Of a stretch of 44,138 nt of DNA, positions 32,347 to 41,670 are shown in pieces; within the stretch, counting starts at the first letter, position 1, and the number at the start of each line of letters is the position of its first letter. Location: contig CALWKO010000009.1 of NCBI GenBank assembly GCA_944381275.1, forward strand, positions 1-44,138, in the 5' to 3' direction. Source of the stretch: an uncultured Clostridia bacterium. GTDB lineage: Bacteria > Bacillota > Clostridia > Christensenellales > UBA3700. The notes beneath the pieces are model-generated. The model did not search any database. It was not told the origin of the DNA and was given only the letters and a program-made list of their open reading frames with translations. The position numbers were made by a program, and so were the translations under genes.

Positions 32347-33084
32347 TTAGAAAATATAAGGGTAAATGCTAGCGTAGAAGTCGACTGTCTCAGCCGGCGA
32401 CGTCTCCTTCACCAATTTATACATATATGGATTTCTTCTTTTTATAACGGCAGATAGAAACGCTTTATCACCCCATAACGGACGCTCTACGTCTATCGCC
32501 TTTTTTAATATGTCTCCGCAAAATATGAAGTTAGCCATATTGCAATCGGTAAAAATAAATACTGGTTCTTCCGCTTGCGGCAGGGAGTCTATCCTATCAT
32601 AGCATGCCGCGCGCTCATATTTTGGCATTTTTTCGACAATACTGTATAAAAACTCTCTCCAAGATGAATATCTTGCCGTTCCATCCTTTTGCATCATTCC
32701 GAATTGCTTGCCTTTAATATTCGCGGCTCCCTGCATCAAATGCAGCGCTTGGGATAAAATATATCGTTCGCTGTCCTTTTTATAGTATATGTTGCCTTCG
32801 ACTTTTTCTTCTTCCAACACGGCATGATTTTTCAAAAACATGCCTTTGGGATAGACGTTAAAAATTTCGGCAACAGGGAGATTATGTCTTCTTAAAATAT
32901 CGTGCGCGGCTTGTTCGATAAAAAACGATTCGTCAGCATACTCGTTGTTATAAGCGCTTTTGGCAATCTTTATAATGCGCCCATCTTTTTCAAAAACATA
33001 ATGCTTTTCACTATAGGCAAAATAATTGTAGCCTATATTACAAAGCTCCTCATAATACGACTCGCTCTGCGGATTATTTATCAT
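32347..33084 (-). CDS. kinase-like phosphotransferase (choline/aminoglycoside kinase fold)
   Basis: A 245-residue protein with the layout of small-molecule kinases of the protein-kinase-like fold. The ATP-side Lys is probably in GRIIKIAKSAYN. The catalytic loop is VFIFTDCNMANFIFCGD, which corresponds to the HxDxxxxN motif with Thr-Asp, and the metal-binding Asp is in KAIDVERPLWGDKA. It probably phosphorylates a sugar, aminoalcohol or lipid-linked glycan. It is the last gene of the AT-rich glycan operon and overlaps the dehydrogenase stop by 11 bases. It resembles the kinase domain inside the polyenzyme of the same operon in length and position of motifs only; close kinship is not clear. Confidence 0.65.
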   Translation of the reverse strand: MINNPQSESYYEELCNIGYNYFAYSEKHYVFEKDGRIIKIAKSAYNNEYADESFFIEQAAHDILRRHNLPVAEIFNVYPKGMFLKNHAVLEEEKVEGNIYYKKDSERYILSQALHLMQGAANIKGKQFGMMQKDGTARYSSWREFLYSIVEKMPKYERAACYDRIDSLPQAEEPVFIFTDCNMANFIFCGDILKKAIDVERPLWGDKAFLSAVIKRRNPYMYKLVKETSPAETVDFYASIYPYIF

Positions 33085-33844
33085 TTTTTTCTCTTTTGTA
33101 AATAAGATTTTTTCTTACCACGCTTTTTAGCAAAGAACTGTCCGCACCGACGTCGTCAGACTGAGCTATTATCGAAGCGATATCTTTTGGCAGGCAACTT
33201 CCTCCGTACCCCCTGTTGTCTTCATACACAAAAGTGTGACTTTTGCCTATTCTGGGATCTGCAACCCATATTTCACGCGCCCTGTTATAGTCCGCTCCCA
33301 ACTTTTTTGCGATATCATACATCTCATTGCAAAATATGACTTTCATGGCAAGAAAGGCATTTTCCATATATTTTGCCATTTCCGCATCTTTGGCATCACT
33401 TTGATATATCTGCACATCGGAGCTTATAACATCTTGATATGCCCTGATAGCCAAATTTATCCCCTCTTTGCTCCCGCCGAACACAAGCCACCTTCTTTCT
33501 TGAAGATTTGCAAAAGGGTGCGCGGCCGTTTCTCCGTAATACTCCGGATGAAAGACGATTTCTTTATGATATTTCTCTCGCATCTCATCCGTAAAGCCAA
33601 CATACACGGTGGAACGCAAAATGATCACTTTGCATGTTGCCCACTGTATCACCTCTTCCACCGCGCTCGTGTCGCAATGCTCATCCTGCTTTTTCGGCGT
33701 GGGCACGCATACAAACACTGCGTCACATGAGTTTATTTCCTCGCGCGACCCTATGCCCAAATATTTATCGTATATCGCCGCGTCCTTAAACAAGGTGTGC
33801 ATAGCCTTTCCCACATGCCCGTATCCTACGATTCCCGTTTTCAT
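33074..33844 (-). CDS. short nucleotide-sugar/UDP-glucose 6-dehydrogenase-family protein
   Basis: A 256-residue member of the UDP-glucose/GDP-mannose dehydrogenase family, about 120-180 residues shorter than usual. The NAD-binding motif is KTGIVGYGHVGKAM. VFVCVPTPKKQDEHCD and VIILRSTVYVGFTDEM match the N-terminal domain. The central domain keeps FHPEYYGE, EMAKYMENAFLAMKVIFCNE and the catalytic Cys in NRGYGGSCLPKD. The C-terminal UDP-binding domain is missing. It may act on an unusual or protein/lipid-bound substrate, or need a partner. Its ATG overlaps the polyenzyme stop (ATGA), and AAGGAGG lies within the end of that gene. Confidence 0.85.
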   Translation of the reverse strand: MKTGIVGYGHVGKAMHTLFKDAAIYDKYLGIGSREEINSCDAVFVCVPTPKKQDEHCDTSAVEEVIQWATCKVIILRSTVYVGFTDEMREKYHKEIVFHPEYYGETAAHPFANLQERRWLVFGGSKEGINLAIRAYQDVISSDVQIYQSDAKDAEMAKYMENAFLAMKVIFCNEMYDIAKKLGADYNRAREIWVADPRIGKSHTFVYEDNRGYGGSCLPKDIASIIAQSDDVGADSSLLKSVVRKNLIYKREKNDK

Positions 33845-36800
33845 TTTTCCTCCTTATCTTTTAGCTTGCTTAAATTTTTTTCTCTCATTTTTGCTTTTTC
33901 CAAAAGTATTTTCTTTACTCTATGTTTTTCCTCTTCACCGTACTTCCCTGCTCCCTCTCTGTTTTGCGAACTAGGTTCGAAATAATATAGTACCTCCTGA
34001 ATAAAACCACATTTTTTCGCCCTTTGAACCATCGGTAGCATAAATGCAAAATCGGTATTAACATCGACATATTTCCCATCTATTTTCAAATCTTCTTCTA
34101 TGTCGATACCGTCGAACAAGTACCGCCTGAAACATTTGGGATGCAACCAAATATTGTCGCCGCCACGTTCCCATACCCTATCAAATGAATATACTCGATA
34201 ATTTTTAAGCGGCTTATCCCACCTTATGCAATTCCCGCAGGTTATCTCCACGCCTTGGGCAAATCTTTTTGTGATGATCTCTATCGCATGCTCGTTCACC
34301 AAATAGTCGTCATTGTCTACATTGATTACTATTGCATTTTTGTTTAGCACCATGTTTTGCATTGCAAATACAAAATTTTCCAACTCGCCCACATTTTCAT
34401 CGTTAAAGCACGCCTTGACTTTTGCTGCAAAATACGGATCTTTCCTTATGATCAAGCGTGCGTAATCGGCGCTTTCGTTTGTCGACGCGTCATCGATATA
34501 TACTATTTCAAAATTTTGATACGTTTGTTTTTTAATGCTATCAAACAGTCTTTTCAATTTTTCGCACGGCGTGTTGTATCCGCGTATATACAATACGACG
34601 TCGGCATATGTCTTTTCCACCCAGTCCCCGCGCGTCCCTTCCAAATTAACCTTGCCGTTCTGACCATAGAAAAATCTGCCTTTCTCCACCTGCTCCTGCA
34701 CTATCGATAAAAGATTTTTCTCCTTCTTCTTGTGGTTTTCCGGATGTATAAACCACGCCTCCGCATTGGCAAAACGCACGCTTTCCTTCTTTTGAAGTAC
34801 CAAATCCAAACTGCGGTGCCAAGGAAGTGATAACATGCCGTCTTCGATTACGTTGGGGAGAGGCAGGCGCGCCTTTAATTTTTCCAAATCAATAAGGCAC
34901 GACCGCACCTCCGTCCTATTACCGTATTGCGGATCGCCATCGCAAGAGCGGGCAACGCTCAAAGCAACCGTCACCGCCCCATCCTTTAATGCCTTTATCC
35001 CCGCTCCTAATGCGTCAGACTTTATGTAATACATAATATCGCTATCCGTTTGAAACACATACTTTGTATGGATCTTATCAAAGGCGGATATTGAAGCATA
35101 TATGCCCTGGCCGTTTACGGAGTGCCCTTGTTCCGACTCTTTATCAAAGTATTTCCGATAAAGTTTTTTCATATCCGAATCATCGTAAATAAAGAAGATT
35201 TCGTCAATCAACCCGTTCTCCTTTGCCAAAAGCAGTGCCCTTTTCAACTTTTCTTCATCATCGCAAGCGTAGCGTCTTGCTCTGCTTTCCGCTTCGGTCA
35301 TATCCGCTACCACAATCCTGTTTTCAAAACGTCCGAACCGTTCCAGCGAATTTACGATGTGGCATATGTTTTTATATATCCGCTGCCATTCCATGGGATT
35401 TGTTTTTATCAACAACGAACAATCTTCATAACATCGCGCTTTAGCTATTTTTTTGCAGGCAAAAATTATGTGTTCGGATATCGGCATAAGAGTTTCGGCA
35501 TTTACGCCGCCACCTTCAACCGCTTGTTCTATTTCTAATCCGTTCCTCGATAATAAGTTTTCGTAATACTCAATTGGGCGATGATATTCTTTGCGCACCG
35601 CGGTTCCCACCGTTAAATGCTTATAAAACATTGTGGAATGTCTATAATCCCCCGTTAAACCGTTTTTTCTAAGTTGCGTTTGCCCGGCAGTGTTAAACAG
35701 CGGATTGCATATGCTTATTACTGCTTTTCCGCCATCTTTTAAAACGGCATTTATGTCGCAAATTACATTCTGCGCCACATTATTCGGTATGCAACATAAA
35801 ACCAAATTGCAAGCAGCCAAATCATATTCTTCTTTTTTCAAGTCATCACGGACAAAAATTTTTCTTACTCGGCTATCTGCACGGGCGTTAAGTGTTTCGG
35901 TATCTAGATCGTAAACGCTTATATCGCACCTGTTTGCAAGCGCGTTTGCTATCTTGCACTTGCCCGCGCCATAATCCAAAACTTTGGCGGGATTTTCCCG
36001 CAAAATCAAGTCCTTCACAAATTCGTCATGCAAATCTTCTTTATACTTGCATTCCACAAGTTGCCTCAGCATCTCCTTCCCGTCGTCTATATATTTTGCC
36101 GTATCGCGGTATGATCTGTAAATAAGCTGCTTATACCCTTCTTCGTTCAAAAAAGGATAGCGCAACATCTCATAAACACGCGTTATGGATTTTTCTTTAC
36201 CTTCCGCGGAAATAGGCAAGAACGATTTGCCGTAATCTATAAGTTTGACTTGCCCTTGTACCACAATGAAATTGCTCTGCTTATAATTATCGAAAACAAA
36301 TCCGTTTTCCTCCGCAAATCGCAAGAGGTCAACAAAATCGGCGGTATGCCCGCCCTTATAAGGTTTAGAACGTTCATACTTATATCTCAACACCGTTTTC
36401 CCGCCCACCTCGTAAAACTCCTGCGGATAAAGATGTTTACACTTTGCAAAAGTCGGCGCGATTTGCCGTAAAAATGCAAGATTTTTTGACGATTTGAAAA
36501 AATATTTATATACATGCTCGTCATCCGTAAAAACAACACCTTCTCCCCCGTTTCCCAAATATCGCAACGAATTTGCGGGAATGTGAAAATATTTTTCCAG
36601 CTCTTTTCTGATCCGCTCATCACCTTCCGTTTGGCTTTGTATATGAAGTTTTTTGCAAAAATCTTCGTATGCGCAAAATACTTGTCCCCGCTCCGAATAA
36701 TTTTCAACCTCTTTAATATAAGCGCCTATCGCTCTTTGCGAAAAATAATCGATATATTTGCTTTCATTCAACATCGAAAGCAATCCTTGTATTCTGTAAA

Positions 36801-38703
36801 AATTTGCAATCACCTTTGTCAAGCGTGCCGAAAAATATCGGTCATACCAAAAGCAGAACTCCTCTCCCTTTGCGCCGATACCCACCTTTGCAACCGCCCT
36901 TGTAAAGGCATAGCCCATCAAATCGACAAGCAGTTTTTCCTTTTCCTTCTCATAATCAAAGCGCGTTGCTGCCCTATCATGCAACGTGGCAAACGGCGCG
37001 TTGACTATTTTATATCCTTTATTTTGCGCATACCATACCCAAAAGTAATCGCTTCTTCGGCCTATTTTATCACCTATGCGTATAGACCAATTGGGGATGG
37101 TCAGTAGCGCGCGATTGAATACTATCGTATTGCCGCCCCTTCCCGTCACTTCTTTTATTTTGGCATCCTGTAAAAACAGCTTTCTCGAAAGCGCTTTGCC
37201 GCAGAAAACATCGTCGGCGGTATACTTTGCAGCGCATTTTACGGGCAACTCCAACATATCTGTGGTTTCGTCGGACAAATCGTAATAGTAGTCCTTAAAC
37301 GACCTGGGAAAGCATTTACCGTAAAGACCCTTCTTATTGTAAAAGCAATCCAAAAGAGAAGTCCTTAGTGTGGAAAGAAGAGGCAGCGGGGGGTCCAAAG
37401 TATAATTACCCACAACCGCGTCATACTTACCGATGTATTCCCCTATCACGGCGTCTATGTCAAGCGGCTCTTCCTTATATTCTTCTCCGTCAAACATCAG
37501 TTCTTTCAGGCGCATATCTTCATCCAATACCCAAACCACTTCTTTATCTGTCGTATGTTTGTACAGATATTTTTGCAAAACAACACGCGCTACCGCCACA
37601 TCTTTAATGATCGGTTTTGAAAAATTCTCTTCCGTAACAAACTGATTGAATGCACCCCCGCGTATCTCATTCAAAATATCATCTCTTTCGATAAATTCAT
37701 ATGTGTATCCTGAATTTTGCAAAATTTCACTATACACTTCTTTGCTTTGCAAAAAATTTATAAGTATAACTATCCTCGTATTTTTTCGCTTAAGCGCCGT
37801 TATTTCTTCAAGTAATCTTGCCCCCAAAAGATAGTCCGTGGCGATAAAACCTATTACAAGTTCTCCGCAATATCTTTCTCTCGTATATCGAACTTCCGGC
37901 ATCGCCATCTTTTTATTGCCGTATAACAATTCCTCTTTTTTTATGCCAAAAAGCTTTTCCGCCCGTGTAAAAAAGGCTTCTTTCACATCTTGCGACATAT
38001 ACGCGCCGTATTTATATAAAAATTTACGCAATCCGTCTACTTTCGTTTCTTTTCTATTTGTTATTCTGCTACGAGAGTTGAACGCGTCGATTTTTACAAG
38101 ATGCCTATCTATCACCGCGTATGTCGGATTCAAAAGCATTATACGCGTAAATATATCTCTGTCTGTCGTTGAGCTCATGCTTTCATCAAATAATCCCGCT
38201 TTGAGCAGTGTGGATAACTTTACAAAAGTATTTGATCCTTGCAAGTGAGGATTCCCGCATAAAAAACTTTCCATAGTCAATTTGTGCGGAATCGAAAGTC
38301 TCTCTTGTCCCGCTTCGTTGCCATATATCAACCCGCTCACCACAAAATCTTCTCCGTTAAGCGCCCGTTCGCACTCCGCAATATATTCTTTCTCCCAAAG
38401 ATCGTCGTCATCCAGGAACGCTACATAAGTTTGATCGTAATCATGCTCCTCGAACAAATCCTTTTCCAAGATAAAGTGAATGGCGGTATTCAAAGATCCG
38501 GCATAATTATGGGTATATTTGTCCGCCAAAAAAACAGCGGAGCACTTTTCGGCAAGCTCCCTTTCCTTGTTTTTTAAGTCCTCATCAGAGTCACTTACCA
38601 CTATGATCATTTCCGGCTTTCTCGTCTGCGAAACAACGGAAAGCAATGCCTTTTCATAAAACTCGTATCTATTTTTCGTCGTTATTATTCCTATTATCTT
38701 CAT
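33841..38703 (-). CDS. six-domain polyenzyme: GT-GT-kinase-methyltransferase-GT-GT
   Basis: A 1620-residue cytoplasmic protein combining six enzyme-like domains. Residues 1-240 are a GT2 glycosyltransferase (start MKIIGIITTKNRYEFYEKAL, acidic motif FLDDDDLWE near 97). About 280-600 is a second GT-A-like domain (VWVLDEDMRL near 390; GRGGNTIVFNR near 522). About 711-850 is a kinase-like domain with glycine loop LGNGGEGVVF, catalytic loop FDNYKQSNFIVV and metal motif LIDYGKS. About 905-1085 is a SAM methyltransferase (KVLDYGAGKCKIANAL, VYDLD). About 1129-1350 is a third GT (VFQTDSDIMYY). About 1364-1580 is a GT2 (IVYIDDAST, INVDNDDYLV). A charged tail ends it. The start at 38703 overlaps the radical SAM stop (ATGA). 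It probably builds and decorates a phosphorylated, methylated surface glycan. Confidence 0.85.
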   Translation of the reverse strand: MKIIGIITTKNRYEFYEKALLSVVSQTRKPEMIIVVSDSDEDLKNKERELAEKCSAVFLADKYTHNYAGSLNTAIHFILEKDLFEEHDYDQTYVAFLDDDDLWEKEYIAECERALNGEDFVVSGLIYGNEAGQERLSIPHKLTMESFLCGNPHLQGSNTFVKLSTLLKAGLFDESMSSTTDRDIFTRIMLLNPTYAVIDRHLVKIDAFNSRSRITNRKETKVDGLRKFLYKYGAYMSQDVKEAFFTRAEKLFGIKKEELLYGNKKMAMPEVRYTRERYCGELVIGFIATDYLLGARLLEEITALKRKNTRIVILINFLQSKEVYSEILQNSGYTYEFIERDDILNEIRGGAFNQFVTEENFSKPIIKDVAVARVVLQKYLYKHTTDKEVVWVLDEDMRLKELMFDGEEYKEEPLDIDAVIGEYIGKYDAVVGNYTLDPPLPLLSTLRTSLLDCFYNKKGLYGKCFPRSFKDYYYDLSDETTDMLELPVKCAAKYTADDVFCGKALSRKLFLQDAKIKEVTGRGGNTIVFNRALLTIPNWSIRIGDKIGRRSDYFWVWYAQNKGYKIVNAPFATLHDRAATRFDYEKEKEKLLVDLMGYAFTRAVAKVGIGAKGEEFCFWYDRYFSARLTKVIANFYRIQGLLSMLNESKYIDYFSQRAIGAYIKEVENYSERGQVFCAYEDFCKKLHIQSQTEGDERIRKELEKYFHIPANSLRYLGNGGEGVVFTDDEHVYKYFFKSSKNLAFLRQIAPTFAKCKHLYPQEFYEVGGKTVLRYKYERSKPYKGGHTADFVDLLRFAEENGFVFDNYKQSNFIVVQGQVKLIDYGKSFLPISAEGKEKSITRVYEMLRYPFLNEEGYKQLIYRSYRDTAKYIDDGKEMLRQLVECKYKEDLHDEFVKDLILRENPAKVLDYGAGKCKIANALANRCDISVYDLDTETLNARADSRVRKIFVRDDLKKEEYDLAACNLVLCCIPNNVAQNVICDINAVLKDGGKAVISICNPLFNTAGQTQLRKNGLTGDYRHSTMFYKHLTVGTAVRKEYHRPIEYYENLLSRNGLEIEQAVEGGGVNAETLMPISEHIIFACKKIAKARCYEDCSLLIKTNPMEWQRIYKNICHIVNSLERFGRFENRIVVADMTEAESRARRYACDDEEKLKRALLLAKENGLIDEIFFIYDDSDMKKLYRKYFDKESEQGHSVNGQGIYASISAFDKIHTKYVFQTDSDIMYYIKSDALGAGIKALKDGAVTVALSVARSCDGDPQYGNRTEVRSCLIDLEKLKARLPLPNVIEDGMLSLPWHRSLDLVLQKKESVRFANAEAWFIHPENHKKKEKNLLSIVQEQVEKGRFFYGQNGKVNLEGTRGDWVEKTYADVVLYIRGYNTPCEKLKRLFDSIKKQTYQNFEIVYIDDASTNESADYARLIIRKDPYFAAKVKACFNDENVGELENFVFAMQNMVLNKNAIVINVDNDDYLVNEHAIEIITKRFAQGVEITCGNCIRWDKPLKNYRVYSFDRVWERGGDNIWLHPKCFRRYLFDGIDIEEDLKIDGKYVDVNTDFAFMLPMVQRAKKCGFIQEVLYYFEPSSQNREGAGKYGEEEKHRVKKILLEKAKMREKNLSKLKDKEEK

Positions 38704-39530
38704 AACAGTTGTTCCCCTGCGGTGATTTCTTTTGCAAAAGCCGTATCGCCGTCGCAAAAGAAACAAGCCTTACAATGTTTTCCGTTATACAATCCCGTCA
38801 GTTCTCTCCTAAACTCTTTCTTTTCCGTATAAACATCTATTCCGTCAAAAAAATTGCACCCATATTCTTCCATCATCGCAGCCCTGGAACAAACGTATAT
38901 TTTCCCCTTATAAAAAGACGTGCAACGTGTGATTGAGCATTCCGAAAACCTGTTTGCCCCGCGATTTTTTATATCGCCCATATCCTGCCATTTCTGCCCT
39001 ATTAAACGCACGTATTTCACGCCGTGCTCGCGTAAAATCCGCTCTGTTCTGTCCGCCCGATCCGCAAAGGCGGGATAGTCGCTTATCTGCATGACCGCCT
39101 TGCTTTCTTTTAAGCACTTCAATACTCTTTCGGAAGGTAAAACGGTGCCGTTTGTAGCGATCCTGATCGAGCGGATCTTTTTAAGTTTGTCGGCATACTT
39201 GACGATCTCACAAATTTCCGGGTGCAATAACGCTTCTCCGCCATGAATTTTCAATCTATAAAGTCTGTTTATTTTTGAAAGTAACTCGTCTAAATCGCGC
39301 TTGAATTCCTCAAACGGTATATTCTCTCCTCTTTCGAGATACGGGATCATATTCGAGCAATGTTTACATCTCAAATTACACTTCGTTGTTATAAACATTT
39401 CTATGTAAGGGACATCAAATCTCGCGAATACTTTCTGTCTTAAACAAACACTCGCTTTATTAAAAAACAGTAGCCTGCGTCTTATTTTATTTTGATAATA
39501 TAGGCACTCTTGATATACGTTTGCTTTCAT
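38700..39530 (-). CDS. radical SAM protein of the glycan operon
   Basis: A 276-residue radical SAM enzyme. The cluster motif is FITTKCNLRCKHCSN (CxxxCxxC). The glycine-rich SAM motif is KIHGGEALLHPE, followed by a TIM-barrel continuation (IRIATNGTVLPSE). A C-terminal Cys-rich part (SECSITRCTSFYKGKIYVCS; then HCKACFFCDGD) could bind an auxiliary cluster, as in SPASM-like proteins. It is the first gene of the operon, behind a near-consensus promoter. Similar proteins sit in surface-polysaccharide loci of gut Firmicutes, where their reaction is unknown. Sugar modification such as epimerisation or dehydration is one possibility, peptide maturation another. Confidence 0.85.
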   Translation of the reverse strand: MKANVYQECLYYQNKIRRRLLFFNKASVCLRQKVFARFDVPYIEMFITTKCNLRCKHCSNMIPYLERGENIPFEEFKRDLDELLSKINRLYRLKIHGGEALLHPEICEIVKYADKLKKIRSIRIATNGTVLPSERVLKCLKESKAVMQISDYPAFADRADRTERILREHGVKYVRLIGQKWQDMGDIKNRGANRFSECSITRCTSFYKGKIYVCSRAAMMEEYGCNFFDGIDVYTEKKEFRRELTGLYNGKHCKACFFCDGDTAFAKEITAGEQLL

Positions 39531-39641
39531 TTTCCCCCTTAAATTCCCGTTGCCAAATAGTTGTACATAACAGTTGCTTCAACTAAAAAGTAATTCCGGC
39601 ATACAAAAAGTTCTTTTTTTTGTACCGATTTCCTTTTCTTT

Positions 39642-39671
39642 ATATTAGACCAAAATAGTATTGCCTGTCAA
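39642..39671 (-). promoter_or_regulatory. promoter of the radical SAM/polyenzyme operon
   Basis: On the minus strand TTGACA (39671-39666), 18 bp and TAATAT (39647-39642). The leader is about 105 bases and unassigned. The near-consensus boxes suggest constitutive expression. Confidence 0.75.
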
Positions 39672-39716
39672 GGCTACCTACACCTTCAACTTATACTTGA
39701 TATTCTCCTGTACATA

Positions 39717-39758
39717 AAAATGAAAACTTTTCCTCGTTTTGGGAAAAGTTTTCATTTT
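39717..39758. terminator. bidirectional terminator after the histidine kinase gene
   Basis: AAAATGAAAACTTTTCC and its complement form a perfect 17-bp stem with an 8-base loop and T-runs on both strands. It closes the two-component operon and insulates it from the glycan operon. Confidence 0.85.
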
Positions 39759-39790
39759 GCAAACAAATTATTCTGAAAAAATGCCGCTCT

Positions 39791-40840
39791 TTACCCGGGG
39801 AGTTTTACGGTGAAGGTGCTGCCCTCGCCGAGGGTGCTTTGTACGGAGATGTCGCCGCCGCACAGCTGGACTATGCGCTTGCAGATGGAAAGTCCCAAGC
39901 CCAAGCCGCGCTTGGAGTGCGATTTATCCGTTTGATAGTATTTGTCGAAGACGCGGTCGAGGTCTTCTTTTGCAATGCCCTTGCCCGTATCGGCTACCGA
40001 GATATTCAGCGTTTTGCCCTCTTTTTTCAAGGTGACGGTTATGCTTCCGCCCTTGGGGGTGTATTTTATCGCGTTGGTCAGCAGGTTTATCCACAAATGC
40101 TGCATAAGATCGGGGTCGCCCACGAATATGGCTTCGTCCAAATCCATGGTCATGTCTATCTCCTTGCCCTGCCATTGGGAGGATAGGAGTATGCAGCAGC
40201 GGCGCAATTGCTCGTCGAGGGAATAAGCCTTCTTATCTGGGATTATCTTTTGCGTGTCCAGCTTGCTCATGAGCAGGCTGTTGCCGGCGAGGTCCGCCAA
40301 GCGGCGCGATTCGGAAGCGATGATTTCAAGGTAGGTGCGCATTTCTTCCTTACTCATCGTACCTGCGTTGTTCAAGATCATCTCCGCAAAGCCGTTGATC
40401 GAGGTGATGGGGGTGCGCAGCTCGTGCGCGTAGCCGTTGATAAAGTCGTTTTTTAACATCTCCACGCCGCAGAGTTCTTCCGCCATCTTGTTGAAGTTTT
40501 GATACAGCTCGCGGAAGGGTTGGTCCTTACCCATATCCAGGCGCACGGTGTAATCGCCGTCCGCCACCTTCTGCATGGCGTCCGAGATCTTGTCCAAATA
40601 GCGGTAGATATAGCGCGTGAACAAAAAGTTGACCAGCGTTATTAAGATGATAACGGGCACGAGCATGCTCAAAATGCCGATGAGGTGCATCTTTGTTATC
40701 ACCACGCGATACATGATCGCAATAGACGCGGCTATCGCCGCCACTATGAGCACCACGAAGAAGGTCTGCAACGTGAGCATTGCGGATATCTTCTTGCGCA
40801 TGGGCGAAAGCTTTTCTTTACTTTTTTCCTTTTTTACCAT
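39791..40840 (-). CDS. sensor histidine kinase
   Basis: A 349-residue membrane histidine kinase. Two membrane helices (about 22-44 and 53-75) leave almost no outside loop, so the signal is probably sensed in the membrane or through partners. A HAMP linker (YIYRYLDKISDAMQKVADGDYTV) follows. Phosphoacceptor His139 is in FINGYAHELRTPITSI. The ATPase domain has LWINLLTNAIKY (N box), VADTGKGIA (G1), FDKYYQTDKSHS (F box) and RGLGLGLSI (G2). GAGGTGA precedes the ATG, eight bases after the response regulator stop. It is the cognate sensor of that regulator. It differs from classic PhoR in having no PAS or sensor domain. Confidence 0.93.
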   Translation of the reverse strand: MVKKEKSKEKLSPMRKKISAMLTLQTFFVVLIVAAIAASIAIMYRVVITKMHLIGILSMLVPVIILITLVNFLFTRYIYRYLDKISDAMQKVADGDYTVRLDMGKDQPFRELYQNFNKMAEELCGVEMLKNDFINGYAHELRTPITSINGFAEMILNNAGTMSKEEMRTYLEIIASESRRLADLAGNSLLMSKLDTQKIIPDKKAYSLDEQLRRCCILLSSQWQGKEIDMTMDLDEAIFVGDPDLMQHLWINLLTNAIKYTPKGGSITVTLKKEGKTLNISVADTGKGIAKEDLDRVFDKYYQTDKSHSKRGLGLGLSICKRIVQLCGGDISVQSTLGEGSTFTVKLPG

Positions 40841-40848
40841 TTTTCACC

Positions 40849-41520
40849 TCATGCCTTTATGACCGCCTTATAGCCTATGCCCTTGACGGCGATGATGTCC
40901 ACCTCTTCCACGTCGGAGATCTTATTCCTCAGGCGGGAGATGTGCACCTTGACCGTGTCGTCGCCGCTGGCGCTGTCCGCGCCCCAAATTTCGTCCAGCA
41001 ATTGATTTTTCGTGAAGATCATGTTGGGGTATGAAAGCAGTTTGAAGAGCAGGTCGAATTCCTTGTGCGTGAGTTCGATGTTCTTGCCCTTGTAAGTCAC
41101 CGTATACGCCGCCGAATCCACCTTAAGCCCGCCCACCGTGATGGCGCGGGAATCGGCTATCTGCGCGCGTCGGAGTATAGCGCGTATGCGCCAGATGAGT
41201 TCGGCGTAATCTATCGGCTTGACCATGTAATCGTCTATGCCCAGCTCAAAGCCCTGAGCCTTGTCCTGAGGGGAAGCCTTTGCCGTGAGGAAGATGAAGG
41301 GGACGTTGTTGCCGCTGTTGCGCACCTCGCGCGCCAATTGATAGCCGTCCATGCCGGGCATCATGATATCTGAAACTATAACGTCCACATGGCGCGAATA
41401 AATCACGTCCAGCGCCGCGTTGCCGTCTTCTGCCGAAACCACGTCGAAGTCGCGGCGCAAGTTAGCCACCGTGAGCAGACGGGTGGAATAATCGTCCTCT
41501 ACCACCAAAACAGTTGACAT
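40849..41520 (-). CDS. OmpR/PhoB-family response regulator
   Basis: A 223-residue DNA-binding response regulator. The receiver domain has acidic residues in VVEDD, phospho-acceptor Asp51 in IVSDIMMPGMDG, Thr79 in FLTAKAS and Lys101 in MVKPIDY. The C-terminal winged helix is of OmpR type (LTHKEFDLLFKLLSYPN, then VKVHISRLRNKI, ending VKGIGYKAV). The start at 41520 is fixed by AAGGAGGAG; the longer frame to 41556 is unlikely. It is the best candidate to bind the 11-bp-spaced GTTAC/GTAAC repeats upstream of its own gene, the GT4 gene and the DUF2238-like gene. Confidence 0.94.
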   Translation of the reverse strand: MSTVLVVEDDYSTRLLTVANLRRDFDVVSAEDGNAALDVIYSRHVDVIVSDIMMPGMDGYQLAREVRNSGNNVPFIFLTAKASPQDKAQGFELGIDDYMVKPIDYAELIWRIRAILRRAQIADSRAITVGGLKVDSAAYTVTYKGKNIELTHKEFDLLFKLLSYPNMIFTKNQLLDEIWGADSASGDDTVKVHISRLRNKISDVEEVDIIAVKGIGYKAVIKA

Positions 41521-41670
41521 TTTTCTCCTCCTTGCCGCCCCTGCGAATTTTTGCATTATTAGGGAGGCTGCGAATGTATTTCCCTTTTATTCTCCGCCCA
41601 TGCGCTCTTTGCGGAGATACTTGCGGAGGGCGGAGCTGTCTTGCCCTTTTCCGCCCTTCCGATATAATAA

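Noticed and set aside
33841-38703. Assembly artefact joining several separate glycan genes
   Set aside because: The frame is continuous for 1620 codons without stop and both ends overlap neighbours by ATGA, as expected of a real gene; a mis-join would be unlikely to preserve frame between all six domains.
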